A DNA stretch of 64,000 nt from Caryophanales bacterium (lineage in GTDB: Bacteria > Bacillota_I > Bacilli_A > Izemoplasmatales > UBA1188), in assembly GCA_020633845.1 (NCBI GenBank), contig JACKCW010000002.1, positions 109,090 to 173,089 on the forward strand, in the 5' to 3' direction. The position numbers were made by a program, and so were the translations under genes. The notes below the pieces were generated by a model. That model did not search any database, was not told the origin of the DNA, and saw nothing but the letters and a program-made list of their open reading frames with translations. Shown in pieces: positions 42,790-50,926 of the stretch (positions are counted from its first letter, which is position 1; each line of letters starts with the position of its first letter).

Positions 42790-43055
42790 TCTTTATCTTT
42801 ATTTTTTCGTGAAAATCTTTTTCAGTAATTTCTTTGGAAATAACCATTTTATAGACATAATCATCCCAAGTATTGTTCATTAACGGATAAAATATTTTAA
42901 CTACGTGCGTTTGACCTTTTCGATAGATTCTATGATTGCTTTACGTATAATTTTCATAGTTCCAATTTAGCCCAAACCAAATAATAGTGTATCCGCCAAA
43001 CTGAAGATTGCCTCCATATTGAAAACTATAAGGACTTATTACTTCAATTTTTAGT
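42790..43055 (-). pseudogene. Decayed SNF2-type helicase fragment (phage or mobile element)
   Basis: The minus strand reads KIEVISPYSFQYGGNLQFGG, then YTIIWFGLNWNYENYT, a TAA, and SNHRIYRKGQTHVVKIFYPL, MNNTWDDYVYKMVISKEIT. This matches the C-terminal helicase motifs V and VI of phage-type SNF2 proteins, whose usual pattern is IVWFGLTWSLELYQQANARLYRQGQ. The stop replaces a conserved Gln position. The start and the rest of the gene are gone, so it is a relic of an integrated element. Confidence 0.6.
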
Positions 43056-43223
43056 TAGTGTAATACCTTAAATAACATTCGAGTTCAAATAAAGTATTAT
43101 TCCAAATCTCAAACTTGTTGAAGTTGCAAATGCGCCTATCAATGGCGTTTTTGTTTGCAAATGTTCATATTATAATTTGATTATATCACAAGAAAATAAC
43201 GATAGAGAATAAATATTGTAAAC

Positions 43224-43253
43224 AAAAAAGGAATGAAAATTTCATTCCTTTTT
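43224..43253. terminator. Terminator of the uracil-DNA glycosylase operon
   Basis: AAAGGAATGAAA pairs with TTTCATTCCTTT, with runs of T on both strands (CTTTTTGAC on plus, CTTTTTTGTTT on minus). It lies about 10 bp past the stop at 43263. Confidence 0.75.
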
Positions 43254-43262
43254 GACATTGTG

Positions 43263-43826
43263 CTAATTGTTTACTTCTTTTATCAGTTTTTTAAGTTTCT
43301 TTAAGTCTTCCCAGGCTAAAGGCTTTTTTGATTGATCCCTTAGAAGTGCTGACGGATGAAAAGTCGCTATAAAATAGACTCCTTTTCTTTCAATGACTTC
43401 ACCATGACTTTTCATAACCAAAAAATCAGGTGAAATAATCGCCTTGGCCGCCACGCTTCCAAGAAGAACGATTATCTTCGGATGCATAAGAAGAAACTGT
43501 TCACGTAAATAATCCATACAAGCGTTTATCTCCCCTTTATGCGGGACTCTGTTTTCCGGAGGACGGCATTTAACCACATTGCTCATATAGATATGATTCC
43601 TATCCAGCCCAACAGAGGCAAGCATTTTATCGAGCAGAATACCTGACTCTCCGACAAAGGCTTTTCCTTGCATATCTTCTTGTCTTCCCGGCGCTTCACC
43701 GATAAACATGATAGAACTGTTTAAGTCACCATTCCCAATCACATATTTATTTCTGGTTTTATAAAGAGGACATTTTCGGCAAACTCTTACCTTGTCCTCA
43801 ATATCTTCAATCCTCATCTTTTTCAT
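43263..43826 (-). CDS. Uracil-DNA glycosylase, family 4 (iron-sulfur)
   Basis: A glycosylase of 187 residues removing uracil from DNA. The four Cys that hold the 4Fe-4S cluster are visible: CRKCPL (about 16-19), VKCRPPENR and INACMDYL. Motif A GEAPGRQED (about 41-49) and the C-terminal HPSALLR motif are present. The ATG at 43826 overlaps the end of the alkyltransferase-like gene (24 bp), so repair genes are coupled. Confidence 0.92.
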   Translation of the reverse strand: MKKMRIEDIEDKVRVCRKCPLYKTRNKYVIGNGDLNSSIMFIGEAPGRQEDMQGKAFVGESGILLDKMLASVGLDRNHIYMSNVVKCRPPENRVPHKGEINACMDYLREQFLLMHPKIIVLLGSVAAKAIISPDFLVMKSHGEVIERKGVYFIATFHPSALLRDQSKKPLAWEDLKKLKKLIKEVNN

Positions 43827-44130
43827 CAAAGTAGAACATATAACGCTTTAAATCAACATTATTAAATTCTATTTCGATGCCATCATTCTTAAGTAAGTCT
43901 CTCTGTCCGCCGACCCCTCCGTAAGGGTAATTTCTCGCGAGATGCCCCTTAGAGTTCACCACCCTATAACAAGGCACGTATTCAAGAGACATGTTAGAGT
44001 GAAGCACGTTTCCGACCGCTCTTCTCATCTCCGGATTACCGAGAGCCTTCGCTATTTCATTATAGGTTGTCACTTTGCCCTTTGGTATTTTTTTCACAAG
44101 GGCAAAAACCTTATCTTTTATATTTGTCAT
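43807..44130 (-). CDS. MGMT/Ogt-family DNA alkyltransferase-like protein
   Basis: A protein of 107 residues with only the C-terminal DNA-binding/active domain: VFALVKKIPKGKVTTYNEIAK, then RRAVGNVLHSN and the active-site motif PCYRVVNSKG. The nucleophile Cys is present (PC-H-R in most members, PC-Y-R here). Alkyltransferase-like proteins that lack Cys are called Atl; this one keeps it, so it may still accept alkyl groups. The start is the ATG at 44130 with GGAGATAATT. Confidence 0.85.
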   Translation of the reverse strand: MTNIKDKVFALVKKIPKGKVTTYNEIAKALGNPEMRRAVGNVLHSNMSLEYVPCYRVVNSKGHLARNYPYGGVGGQRDLLKNDGIEIEFNNVDLKRYMFYFDEKDED

Positions 44131-44132
44131 AA

Positions 44133-44525
44133 TTATCTCCAATTTTCGGTAACGTTAGAAAGCCATTCGTTAAATTCTTTAAAAGAAGATAAGTCTTCAG
44201 TCAGTCTTTTAATAGCGTATGCTTTTTCATTTTCATCGTTTATTTCATCCTGAAAATCGGTCCGTTTAAAAAATTGATGTACAAGATAATTCCTCTCATC
44301 AAGAATACTTTCCAGTTTAACTAAAGTCTCTTTTGAAAAGATTTCGGTTTTTTGGGCCTTAAATACTATTTCGCCCAATGTCATTCCTTGCATGCTTTTA
44401 AAAAGAAAATTTTCATCGGTTATTTCCGGGTTTCCTTTGGTTTTGGCCACTAAAAGCGAGAGATTCCATTCAATATATTGCACAGTTTTTAAAATGCGGC
44501 CTAGAAGATTATATATTTCGTCCAT
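44133..44525 (-). CDS. Small helical protein with HEPN-like Rx4H motif (unknown)
   Basis: A 130-residue, mostly helical protein. A segment reads ILDERNYLVHQFF, which contains Arg-Asn-x3-His (R-x4-H), the signature of HEPN-type RNases and toxins. No other toxin or antitoxin gene is next to it, and other residues of a HEPN active site cannot be confirmed. It overlaps nothing but sits 3 bp before the alkyltransferase gene, so it is part of the operon running from cysK to the glycosylase. The function is unknown. Confidence 0.6.
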   Translation of the reverse strand: MDEIYNLLGRILKTVQYIEWNLSLLVAKTKGNPEITDENFLFKSMQGMTLGEIVFKAQKTEIFSKETLVKLESILDERNYLVHQFFKRTDFQDEINDENEKAYAIKRLTEDLSSFKEFNEWLSNVTENWR

Positions 44526-44540
44526 AATTCATACCGCATT

Positions 44541-45029
44541 TTAAAGAATATCTATCTGGTCGTATTTTATCATTCCGTCGTTTGTCGCGTACTTGCTGTC
44601 GACATGAACCTTTAATACTTCACCGAAAAATAGCTCGTGAGATCCCATCATTATACTGTCTTTAACCCGGCATTCAATATTGACTGGACAGTCTTTAAGA
44701 AGAGGAGCATTAACTTCTTCTCCTTCTTCCGTCTTGATATCCATAACTTTGAACTTATCTTCATCCTTACCGGATACTCTTCCAAGATAATCATACATTT
44801 CAACATTTTCTTTGGTTACTACATTTACCACGAATTCTCCCGTTTCTTTAATTATATGATGGGAAAATCTTGAAGGATGAATAGCGATCATTATCATCGG
44901 CGGGTTAAAACTGCAGTTCCCCGCATAACCGATAACGAGGGCGTTATCTCTTCCATCTTTATCTCTCATCGAGACGATAATCTTCGGCTGAGGTTTTAAA
45001 CACGATCTTTTTTGTCCGTCAATTTTCAT
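44541..45029 (-). CDS. Flavin reductase-like FMN-binding protein
   Basis: A 162-residue protein of the flavin-reductase split-barrel family. The N-terminal half shows PKIIVSMRDKDGRDNALVIG and NPPMIMIAIHPSRFSHHII, and GEFVVNVVTKEN is the typical next strand. It likely binds FMN in a dimer; the substrate is not known. It is 13 bp downstream of the serine acetyltransferase gene and 15 bp upstream of the HEPN-like gene. Confidence 0.8.
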   Translation of the reverse strand: MKIDGQKRSCLKPQPKIIVSMRDKDGRDNALVIGYAGNCSFNPPMIMIAIHPSRFSHHIIKETGEFVVNVVTKENVEMYDYLGRVSGKDEDKFKVMDIKTEEGEEVNAPLLKDCPVNIECRVKDSIMMGSHELFFGEVLKVHVDSKYATNDGMIKYDQIDIL

Positions 45030-45042
45030 TTTTATTTTCTCC

Positions 45043-45819
45043 TTAAATTTTAATATTACTATCTTTGTTTTTCTTTAAAATCAATTCCGGGTTTTTATTT
45101 ATGACTGTCATATCGGACGGGATAGATTTGGTTATAAAAACGTTACCGCCAATCGTCACATTATCGCCGATGACCGTCATGCCGCCTAGGATTGATGAAT
45201 TAGCGTAAATTGTTACATAGTTTCCGATAGTCGGATGTCTTTTAACTCCTCTCATTTCCGAGGCGTTTTTAATAGATAACGCCCCTAACGTTACTCCTTG
45301 GTATATTTTAACATGATGACCGACTACAGTCGTTTCGCCGATTACGATGCCGGTTCCGTGATCAATAAAAAAGGATTCACCGATTTCCGCGCCCGGGTGA
45401 ATATCGATTCCCGTCCGGGAGTGCGAGTACTCGCTCATAATTCTCGCGATAGTTTTAATTCCGAGATTATATAAGATATGCGCAATCCGATAGGTCATAA
45501 TGGCGCTCACCCCGGGATAAGTTACCGCCGCCTCTTCAATTGAAGTACAGGCTGGATCAGAGTGGTAGGCCATAATTATATCCGTTAAAAGAATGTCATA
45601 AACGCCATTTAGAGAACTAAAGAATTTTTCTTTTTTATCTTCGTCTTTACTGATAAAATAGGAAAACATTTCCTTACATCTATATAGAAGTTTATCTTTA
45701 TCGTTTACCACGGTGTAACAGTTCGGAAAAAGATAATCCTTGATTGATTTTAAGAAAAAAATGGTTTCTACTTTTTTCGGCACGTTTTCGCATTTAAAGT
45801 TTAAGCTGTTTTTGTCCAT
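45043..45819 (-). CDS. Serine O-acetyltransferase
   Basis: A 258-residue hexapeptide-repeat enzyme making O-acetylserine from serine and acetyl-CoA. An N-terminal helical domain (about 1-125) precedes the left-handed beta-helix with repeats (IDIHPGAEIGESFFIDHGTG, IVIGETTVVGHHVKIYQGVT). The catalytic His and Asp are in DHGTGIVIGE. It belongs to the EpsC/SatA-type group. It overlaps cysK by 19 bp, so the two enzymes of cysteine synthesis are made together. A cofactor-independent partner complex is possible. Confidence 0.9.
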   Translation of the reverse strand: MDKNSLNFKCENVPKKVETIFFLKSIKDYLFPNCYTVVNDKDKLLYRCKEMFSYFISKDEDKKEKFFSSLNGVYDILLTDIIMAYHSDPACTSIEEAAVTYPGVSAIMTYRIAHILYNLGIKTIARIMSEYSHSRTGIDIHPGAEIGESFFIDHGTGIVIGETTVVGHHVKIYQGVTLGALSIKNASEMRGVKRHPTIGNYVTIYANSSILGGMTVIGDNVTIGGNVFITKSIPSDMTVINKNPELILKKNKDSNIKI

Positions 45820-46700
45820 GTGTATCTCTCCCCGGTATCCGGCAATATTACGACAATTTTTTTGTTTTCATATTCTTTTCTTTCGCTTAATATCAGGGCC
45901 GCTTTTAAAGCGGCTCCTGATGAAATGCCGACAAGATAGCCTTCCTTCTTTCTTAAAAGAACAGCGGTTTCAATGGCAGCATCTCCTTCTATTTCGATTA
46001 TTTCATCAACATAATCCAGATTTAGAGTATGCGGAATGAAGTTAGCGCCAATTCCTTGAATTTTATGCGGAGCCGCAAAACCTTCGCTTAAAAGTGGAGA
46101 CTCTTTCGGTTCGACGCCGATAATTCTTACCTCAGGTTTAATTTCTTTAAAATACTTGCCGATACCGGTAATAGTGCCGCCGGTTCCAATCCCTGACACT
46201 ATGGCGTAAACATCGGCTAAATCATCATAGATTTCTCTGGCGGTATGATTATAGTGCGTAAGAGGATTAAGCGGCGTTTCAAATTGTCCGAAGATTATTG
46301 ATTCCTTAGTTTCGTTTTTTATTTCTTCGGCTTTCTTTACACAATCTTTCATACCTCCGTTAACCAGGATAAGTTCGCCACCGTAAGCCTCTATTAAGTT
46401 TCTTCTTTCAATGCTCGCTGAAGAAGGCATAACGATAACAGTTTTAAAATCAAAGTAATTGGAAAAGCACGCTAAAGCGATACCGGTATTTCCGGAAGTA
46501 GGTTCAATTACTACCGAGCCTTTCTTTAATGTTCCGTCTTTAAAATATTCGGATAAAATTTCATATACTATTCTATCCTTAACGCTACCGGCCGGGTTGG
46601 TTTTTTCCAACTTTCCGTAGATTAATGATTTGGATGCTATTTTATTAAATTTAACAAGCGGAGTCTTTCCAACTAACTCCCCGATATTTTCATAAATCAT
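45801..46700 (-). CDS. cysK: Cysteine synthase (O-acetylserine sulfhydrylase)
   Basis: A PLP enzyme of 299 residues joining sulfide to O-acetylserine. I start at the ATG at 46700 (MIYENIGE) with AAGGAGTATT upstream. It has PLP-Lys in KTNPAGSVKDR (Lys about 42), the EPTSGNTGI substrate loop and GIGTGGTITG phosphate loop. It is the first gene of a six-gene operon. Sulfide from AsrABC could be its substrate, although the genes lie 25 kb apart. Confidence 0.93.
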   Translation of the reverse strand: MIYENIGELVGKTPLVKFNKIASKSLIYGKLEKTNPAGSVKDRIVYEILSEYFKDGTLKKGSVVIEPTSGNTGIALACFSNYFDFKTVIVMPSSASIERRNLIEAYGGELILVNGGMKDCVKKAEEIKNETKESIIFGQFETPLNPLTHYNHTAREIYDDLADVYAIVSGIGTGGTITGIGKYFKEIKPEVRIIGVEPKESPLLSEGFAAPHKIQGIGANFIPHTLNLDYVDEIIEIEGDAAIETAVLLRKKEGYLVGISSGAALKAALILSERKEYENKKIVVILPDTGERYTWTKTA

Positions 46701-46711
46701 AATACTCCTTA

Positions 46712-46744
46712 TAAAAAAATGAAGCATAGTCTATGCCTCATTTT
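46712..46744 (-). terminator. Terminator between the 142-residue gene and cysK
   Basis: ATGA(G)GCATAG/CTATGC(T)TCAT hairpin with one mismatch, followed on the minus strand by TTTTTTTATAAGG. It ends the upstream gene and lies in the cysK leader. Confidence 0.6.
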
Positions 46745-46779
46745 AATACGTTAAACTGACATTTTCAATAATAGTGATA

Positions 46780-47208
46780 TTATTGGGTATAGCACTTTCT
46801 TCTTTTGCCTTTAATATCAATCCTTTTTCCGGCAGAATCACTGATTCCGTATCCTTTTCTGCCATAGGCGCTACACATATCGCACCGAATTATGGTGTAA
46901 GTATTAGATGCGACCGCAAAATCCGGATAACTCTCGCCTTTTTCTTGAATATTTAAAAAGTGCATCGGTTCAAAATTGTTTTTTAAATCAATATCTGTTT
47001 CCTCTTTAAAAGCGCTTTCTGGTCTTATATAATTAATATCCCAGCCATAGGCTTTGGCTAGTTTGTCGCTTCCGGGTCTAATTCTGGTCGTTTCATAGTC
47101 CTCATAATCTTCTTTGTAAATCCAAGAACCGAAGCAATCCATCACGTATTTTTTATTTCCGTACGTCTTTTTCCAAAATATCATGGCAGTATCTCTGTCA
47201 ATTTCCAT
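46780..47208 (-). CDS. Unknown protein (142 residues) with Cys pair
   Basis: A soluble 142-residue protein starting at the ATG at 47208 with AAGGAGAAAA upstream. It has many aromatic and acidic residues (GSWIYKEDYEDYETTRIRPG) and ends in a CDMC pair (about 116-119) followed by YGRKGYGISDSAGKRIDIKG and a basic Cys-containing tail. The Cys pair suggests metal or nucleic-acid binding, as in an HNH-like or zinc-ribbon half, but no family is recognised. It is a monocistron with its own terminator. Confidence 0.6.
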   Translation of the reverse strand: MEIDRDTAMIFWKKTYGNKKYVMDCFGSWIYKEDYEDYETTRIRPGSDKLAKAYGWDINYIRPESAFKEETDIDLKNNFEPMHFLNIQEKGESYPDFAVASNTYTIIRCDMCSAYGRKGYGISDSAGKRIDIKGKRRKCYTQ

Positions 47209-47298
47209 TTTTTCTCCTTGAACATTTAAATGTTCCCCAAACTACGGTATCTTAATTATAACATTATTATTCAATAAGATGAAGGATAAAGACGTTTA

Positions 47299-48222
47299 TT
47301 ATTGAATTATGTAGAGTAAATCTTTTTCTGAAATAAATCTGGAAATATTTTCTTTAACCATTTCATAAAGCCTATCTTTCATAAATGGACTGGAAGACGC
47401 ATTGTGCGGGGTAATAAACACATTGTCCATCTCCCATAAAGGACTATCAATATTTAGTGGTTCTGGGACCATAACATCTAGTCCGGCACCGCGGATTTGT
47501 TTATTTTTTAAGGCTTCAATTAAGGCGTTTTGATCAATGATTTCTCCCCTTGCGACATTTATAAGCAGGGCGTCTTTTTTCATATGAGATATTTCTTCTT
47601 TCCCTATCAAGTTTAAGGTAAAGGTATTTAAAGGGACCGCAACAATTACATAGTCGCTTTCCTTAAGAAGCGTTTCCAGGCCTTCTTTTTCTGTGTAGAT
47701 TTCATCAAAATAATCGACAGGAACTTGGTGATTCCGATAACCGATTATTTTCTTTACGCCAAACGCTCTTATCCTTTTCGCCACTTCCTTACCGATGGAT
47801 CCGGTGCCGATAATACCGAAAATTGAATCTGTCAGTTCCCTTTCTCTTGAAATCGGCTTCCATACTTTTTCTGTCATCGATTTCATATAATGCTTAAGGT
47901 CTCTATTAAAATAAAGGATTTTCGATATGACGTCTTCCGCAATGGAAATAGAGAATATATCCCTCGCGTTTGTAACAGTTATCCCTCTTGTGTTAAAATA
48001 GTTTATATCAAGGGTATTGTACCCGGCCATTAGGTCTTGAACCCATTTTAAGTTTTGAAAAGAGTCAAGGTTGGTTTTATTAAAAAACTCCGGACTCACA
48101 ATTAAGGCGTCTGCCGTATATGATTTTTCTTTTTCATTTACGAATTCAATATTATTAAATTCGTTTTTCAGTTTCTCGTAATTTTCTTTTCCTATTGATT
48201 CGGGTTTTATATAAATTTTCAT
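47299..48222 (-). CDS. D-2-hydroxyacid dehydrogenase
   Basis: An NAD-dependent enzyme of 307 residues that reduces a 2-oxoacid. I start at the ATG at 48222 (MKIYIKPE), with AAAGGAAATATGAA upstream. It has GTGSIGKEVA (nucleotide motif, about 140), catalytic Arg in NVARGEI (about 228), Glu in VPEPLNIDSPLW and His in ITPHNASSS. The family includes lactate, glycerate and hydroxyisocaproate dehydrogenases; the substrate is not determined. Confidence 0.88.
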   Translation of the reverse strand: MKIYIKPESIGKENYEKLKNEFNNIEFVNEKEKSYTADALIVSPEFFNKTNLDSFQNLKWVQDLMAGYNTLDINYFNTRGITVTNARDIFSISIAEDVISKILYFNRDLKHYMKSMTEKVWKPISRERELTDSIFGIIGTGSIGKEVAKRIRAFGVKKIIGYRNHQVPVDYFDEIYTEKEGLETLLKESDYVIVAVPLNTFTLNLIGKEEISHMKKDALLINVARGEIIDQNALIEALKNKQIRGAGLDVMVPEPLNIDSPLWEMDNVFITPHNASSSPFMKDRLYEMVKENISRFISEKDLLYIIQ

Positions 48223-48356
48223 TTCATATTTCCTTTCATACATTTTCATTATAAACTGTTTTTCTTATTTTTTATTTATATACACGCCTTCATCATTTTA
48301 AAATATCTCTAGGTCGCAAGAGTTTTCGTCAAATAGCCTTTAAGCATATCAAATGC

Positions 48357-48381
48357 ATTTCAAAAATTGAAATGATATAAT
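48357..48381 (+). promoter_or_regulatory. Promoter with inverted repeat upstream of the persulfide-handling fusion
   Basis: ATTTCAAAAATTGAAAT (48357-48373) is a perfect 6-5-6 inverted repeat directly before an extended -10 TGATATAAT (hexamer 48376-48381). A repressor bound here would block the -35/-10 space. ArsR/CsoR-type persulfide sensors or Fur-like proteins are candidates; none is encoded nearby. Confidence 0.55.
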
Positions 48382-48409
48382 TAATTGAAAATAGAAACGG
48401 AGGCAACAT

Positions 48410-50881
48410 ATGAAAAATAAAAAAGTAATTATTGTGGGCGGTGTTGCGGGCGGCGCCACAACCGCAGCGAGACTCAGAAGACTGGATGAAAAAGCCGAAA
48501 TCATCATGTTTGAGAAAGGCGATTACATCTCTTTTGCGAATTGCGGTCTTCCATATTATATTGGCGGCGTAGTTGAATCAAGAGCCGCTCTTTTAGTGCA
48601 AACAGTGGAAGGAATGAAGAGTAAATACAACATTGATGTAAGAGTGGGAAGTGAAGTTTTATCTATTGATAAAGAAAAGAAAACAGTTAAAGTAAAAGAT
48701 CTTAAAAAGAACGAAGAATACGAGGAATCTTACGACTATCTCGTCTTATCAACCGGGGCCGTGCCGGTAAAGCCACGAATTCCGGGTTTAGACGAAGCTA
48801 AAAACCTCTTTACTTTAAGAAATATTCCGGATATGGACGCCATTAAAGAATATATCGACACCTTTAAACCGCAAACCGCGACCGTTGTCGGCGGCGGCTT
48901 TATCGGTCTTGAAATGGCAGAAAATCTAGATAATCTCGGTCTTAAAGTTACTATCGTCGAAATGGCGGACCAAGTGATGCTTTCAGTTGATTTTGAGTTA
49001 GCCCAAATTCTTCACCAGCACATAAGAGAAAAGGGTGTAAATCTGATTTTAGGTGATGGCGTAAAGTCTTTTGAAAATAAGGGTAAACAAACCGTTCTTC
49101 AAAGCGGAAAGGTTGTGGATAACGACATTATCTTATTCTCCATCGGAGTAAAACCAGAAAACGCCTTAGCTAAAGATGCCGGACTTTTATTAGGAGAAAG
49201 AGGCGGCGTTATCGTCGATGATTTTTTAAAGACTTCTGATCCTTCAATTTACGCTATCGGCGATGTGATTGAAGTCAAAGATTTTGTGAGTGGAAACAAA
49301 ACCATGATACCGCTTGCGGGTCCGGCTAATAAACAAGGTCGGATTGCCGCCAGCAATATTGCGGGGCTCAATCAAACTTACCCGGGAACTTTAGGAACGG
49401 CGATTGCTAAAGTCTTTGATTATACCGTAGCCTCTACCGGAAACAATGAAAAACAGTTAATCAAAAACAATATAGTTTATCAAGCGATTCATATTCATCC
49501 TTCTTCTCATGCCGGATATTATCCGGGAGCGGAACCGATTGCGCTTAAAGTTTTATTTGATCCAGTGAGTCTTAAGATTCTCGGAGCGGAAGCTGTCGGT
49601 AAAGACGGCGTCGACAAGAGAATTGATATTATCGCAACCGCCATATATGCCGGACTTAAAGTAACGGATTTAAAGAATTTAGAATTAGCTTATGCCCCGG
49701 CCTACGGAAACGCCAAAGACCCAATAAATATGATCGGATTTATCGCTGATAATATCGTTAACGGACTGGTGAAGACCGAGGAAATGCCCAGGGTCAAAGA
49801 GTTAATAAAAAATGGTGAAATAGTAGTTGATGTAAGAGAGGTGGCAGAAAATGTCCTCGGAACTATTGATGGTTCAATTAATCTTCCGCTTTCAACTATC
49901 AGGGATCACCTTAACGAACTGGATAAAAATAAAACAATTTATGTTTTCTGCCAAGTCGGCTTAAGAGGATATTTAGCCGACAGAATCTTGACTCAAAACG
50001 GATTTAAAGTCGTTAATTTAGACGGCGGCTATAAAACCTTTAAATTTCTTTATCTAGATAATGATGTCAAATACGAAGGACACACTAATGACGAGGGACA
50101 TATGCAAACTTTAAAAAAGGAAGAAAAACCGATAGATTTAAAAGCACCGGAAGTAAAAATTAAGGTTGATGCCTGCGGTCTTCAGTGCCCGGGTCCGATT
50201 GTCGAAGTATATAAGACCTTGCAAAATATGAAAGACGGCGAAGTATTAGAAGCTACCGCTACTGACCCCGGATTCTTTAATGATATCAAGAACTGGACCG
50301 AAAAGACCGGAAATACTTTGATGAGTCTCGAAAAAGGCGATAAAACCGTGACCGCTTTAATCAAAAAAGGAACTACTAAGGAAACAAATGGAATAGATGT
50401 AAAGAGTGACAAAGAAAACACCACCATCGTCGTTTTCAGCGAAGATTTAGATAAAGCTTTAGCCTCTTTCATTATCGCGCAAGGCGCCGCCTCAATGGGT
50501 AAGAAGGTATCTATGTTCTTCACCTTCTGGGGCTTAAATATCTTAAGAAAACCGAAAAAGGTAAGAGTAAAGAAAACCGCGATTGAAAAGATGTTTGGCT
50601 CTATGATGCCAAGAGGAACCGAAAAACTTCCGATCTCCAAAATGAATATGGGCGGAATGGGTTCTAAAATGATTAAGAGCATTATGAAGAAAAAGAACGT
50701 TGATTCATTAAGTGTAATGATTGAAAATGCCAAGAACTTAGGGGTTAAGATAACGGCTTGTGCTATGTCGATGGATATTATGGGAATTAAGAGGGAAGAG
50801 TTAATTGACGGTATTGAAGTATCCGGCGTTGCCTCATATCTTGCTGATACGACAGAAGCAAACCACAATCTCTTTATTTAA
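48410..50881 (+). CDS. CoA-disulfide reductase / rhodanese / TusA / DsrE fusion protein
   Basis: An 823-residue cytoplasmic fusion. Residues 1-450: FAD/NAD(P)H disulfide reductase of the CoA-disulfide/NADH oxidase group (GGVAGGATTA FAD motif; active Cys in SFANCGLPYYIGG, about 44). About 455-555: rhodanese domain with active loop CQVGLRG. About 585-660: TusA-like domain with DACGLQCPGP. About 665-823: DsrE2-like domain with a lone Cys in ITACAMSMD. All these domains carry sulfane sulfur. Related fusions reduce CoA-persulfides or polysulfide and are linked with H2S and sulfur oxidation-state control. It has its own promoter and is expected to be induced by sulfide. Confidence 0.9.
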   Translation: MKNKKVIIVGGVAGGATTAARLRRLDEKAEIIMFEKGDYISFANCGLPYYIGGVVESRAALLVQTVEGMKSKYNIDVRVGSEVLSIDKEKKTVKVKDLKKNEEYEESYDYLVLSTGAVPVKPRIPGLDEAKNLFTLRNIPDMDAIKEYIDTFKPQTATVVGGGFIGLEMAENLDNLGLKVTIVEMADQVMLSVDFELAQILHQHIREKGVNLILGDGVKSFENKGKQTVLQSGKVVDNDIILFSIGVKPENALAKDAGLLLGERGGVIVDDFLKTSDPSIYAIGDVIEVKDFVSGNKTMIPLAGPANKQGRIAASNIAGLNQTYPGTLGTAIAKVFDYTVASTGNNEKQLIKNNIVYQAIHIHPSSHAGYYPGAEPIALKVLFDPVSLKILGAEAVGKDGVDKRIDIIATAIYAGLKVTDLKNLELAYAPAYGNAKDPINMIGFIADNIVNGLVKTEEMPRVKELIKNGEIVVDVREVAENVLGTIDGSINLPLSTIRDHLNELDKNKTIYVFCQVGLRGYLADRILTQNGFKVVNLDGGYKTFKFLYLDNDVKYEGHTNDEGHMQTLKKEEKPIDLKAPEVKIKVDACGLQCPGPIVEVYKTLQNMKDGEVLEATATDPGFFNDIKNWTEKTGNTLMSLEKGDKTVTALIKKGTTKETNGIDVKSDKENTTIVVFSEDLDKALASFIIAQGAASMGKKVSMFFTFWGLNILRKPKKVRVKKTAIEKMFGSMMPRGTEKLPISKMNMGGMGSKMIKSIMKKKNVDSLSVMIENAKNLGVKITACAMSMDIMGIKREELIDGIEVSGVASYLADTTEANHNLFI

Positions 50882-50890
50882 ATTTTTATA

Positions 50891-50926
50891 AAAAAAGATG
50901 AGAAGTTACTTGCTCTCATCTTTTTT
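50891..50926. terminator. Bidirectional terminator
   Basis: AAAAAAGATGAGA pairs with TCTCATCTTTTTT (loop AGTTACTTGC). T-runs follow on both strands. It ends the fusion gene and also covers the 3' end of the acyltransferase-like gene. Confidence 0.8.

Larger units (their letters stand above)
41894..43223. other. 1.3-kb stretch without an intact gene (decayed genes)
   Basis: No reading frame over about 60 codons is credible. The left part (41894-42300) is very AT-rich with no recognisable signal. The right part holds at least three decayed minus-strand coding remnants, described separately, and a repeated 16-mer TACCTTAAATAACATT (42468-42483 and 43064-43079). A short segment at 42330-42370 (GGAGACAGTGCCCCTTTTC) is locally GC-rich, but its nature is not clear. 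Confidence 0.6.

Noticed and set aside
48250..48409. Rex-type site before the persulfide fusion
   Set aside because: The repeat ATTTCAAAAATTGAAAT lacks the TTGTGA/TCACAA half-sites, so Rex is not supported.
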